From NCBI GenBank assembly GCA_003523945.1, contig DOFS01000407.1:1-5831 (forward strand): a DNA stretch of 5,831 nucleotides, given 5' to 3'. The DNA is from Nitrospiraceae bacterium (GTDB taxonomy: Bacteria; Nitrospirota; Nitrospiria; Nitrospirales; UBA8639). The first letter of the stretch is position 1; each line of letters opens with the position of its first letter. The notes under the pieces were generated by a model. That model worked only from the letters and a program-made list of their open reading frames with translations. It was not told the DNA's origin and made no database searches. Of the stretch, positions 5,506-5,831 are shown one piece after another. Position numbers and translations under genes: made by a program.

Positions 5506-5831
5506 CTACATAAGTACCGACGTTAAAAAATAGTCCCACACCAAAATGAGCACTGCGGCTAATACCACAGATTCAGTGGTGGCTCTTCCCAGACCTTCGG
5601 AACTCATTCTCGTGTAATAGCCTTTATAACAGCAGATCCAGCTGATAATCAGTCCAAAGCTGATCGACTTTAAAATTCCCCCGTACACATCTTTCCATTC
5701 CACAGCAGACTCGATTGAACTCCAGTATGAACTCCCGCTGACGCCAAGCAGCTTGACCCCAACCAGATACCCTCCCCAGATTCCCACTACGTCAAATATG
5801 GCAACTAATAAGGGCACCGAAATAAGCGACG
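5506..5831 (-). CDS. mlaE: Phospholipid ABC transporter permease MlaE, C-terminal part (5' end outside window)
   Basis: MlaE is the inner-membrane permease of the MlaFED complex. The last 107 residues are present, about 40% of the usual 260. They read SLISVPLLVAIFDVVGIWGGYLVGV, then a loop with SSYWSSIESAVEWKDVYGGILKSISFGLIISWICCYKGYYTRMSSEGLGRATTESVVLAAVLILVWDYFLTSVLM, which contains three hydrophobic membrane segments (broadly 5829-5757, 5685-5630 and 5580-5520). The GYY...EGVGRATT-like segment and the final DYFLTSVL are family hallmarks. A GTG at 5817 lies within the conserved region and is not the real start, since the frame stays open to the window edge. The permease gene precedes the ATPase gene, unlike the mlaFEDCB order of E. 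coli. Confidence 0.94.
   Translation of the reverse strand, partial: SLISVPLLVAIFDVVGIWGGYLVGVKLLGVSGSSYWSSIESAVEWKDVYGGILKSISFGLIISWICCYKGYYTRMSSEGLGRATTESVVLAAVLILVWDYFLTSVLM

Overview
All recognisable genes lie on the minus strand, so the biological order runs from base 5831 down to base 1. The window begins inside the permease gene mlaE (bases 5506-5831). It continues through mlaF (ATPase), mlaD (MCE-domain substrate-binding protein) and mlaC (periplasmic lipid carrier). Next come an outer-membrane beta-barrel of the Omp85/BamA superfamily without POTRA domains and a secreted TPR-repeat protein. After a 133-base intergenic region the window ends inside dxs, the first enzyme of the MEP isoprenoid pathway. 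No RNA gene, insertion sequence, CRISPR array, phage gene or long repeat was seen. No stretch over 300 bases lacks a gene.

The organism is a Gram-negative (two-membrane) bacterium: it has Mla-type phospholipid transport, an outer-membrane barrel ending in Phe, and Sec signal peptides. The protein style, with mlaE first and a BamA-like barrel and TPR protein after mlaC, fits an environmental lineage such as Nitrospirota (Nitrospira-like). That placement is inference from general resemblance, not from a database match.

The first six genes look like one functional unit for lipid traffic across the envelope. MlaE/MlaF/MlaD form the inner-membrane ABC transporter and MlaC shuttles lipid through the periplasm. 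The barrel sits where an outer-membrane partner would be expected, and no MlaA is visible. The TPR protein may be a periplasmic adaptor. Gene spacing is tight (12, 118, 32, -3 and 34 bases). The mlaC stop codon lies inside the ribosome binding site of the barrel gene. The only sizeable internal gap is the 118 bases between mlaF and mlaD. dxs appears to have its own promoter (TTGACA, 17 bases, GAAGAT) next to a small palindrome.

The points most worth a second look are the POTRA-less Omp85 barrel plus TPR protein in an mla operon, and a DXS with Asn in place of a near-invariant active-site histidine. No wholly new system is evident. The barrel/TPR extension of the Mla pathway is the best candidate for undescribed biology.
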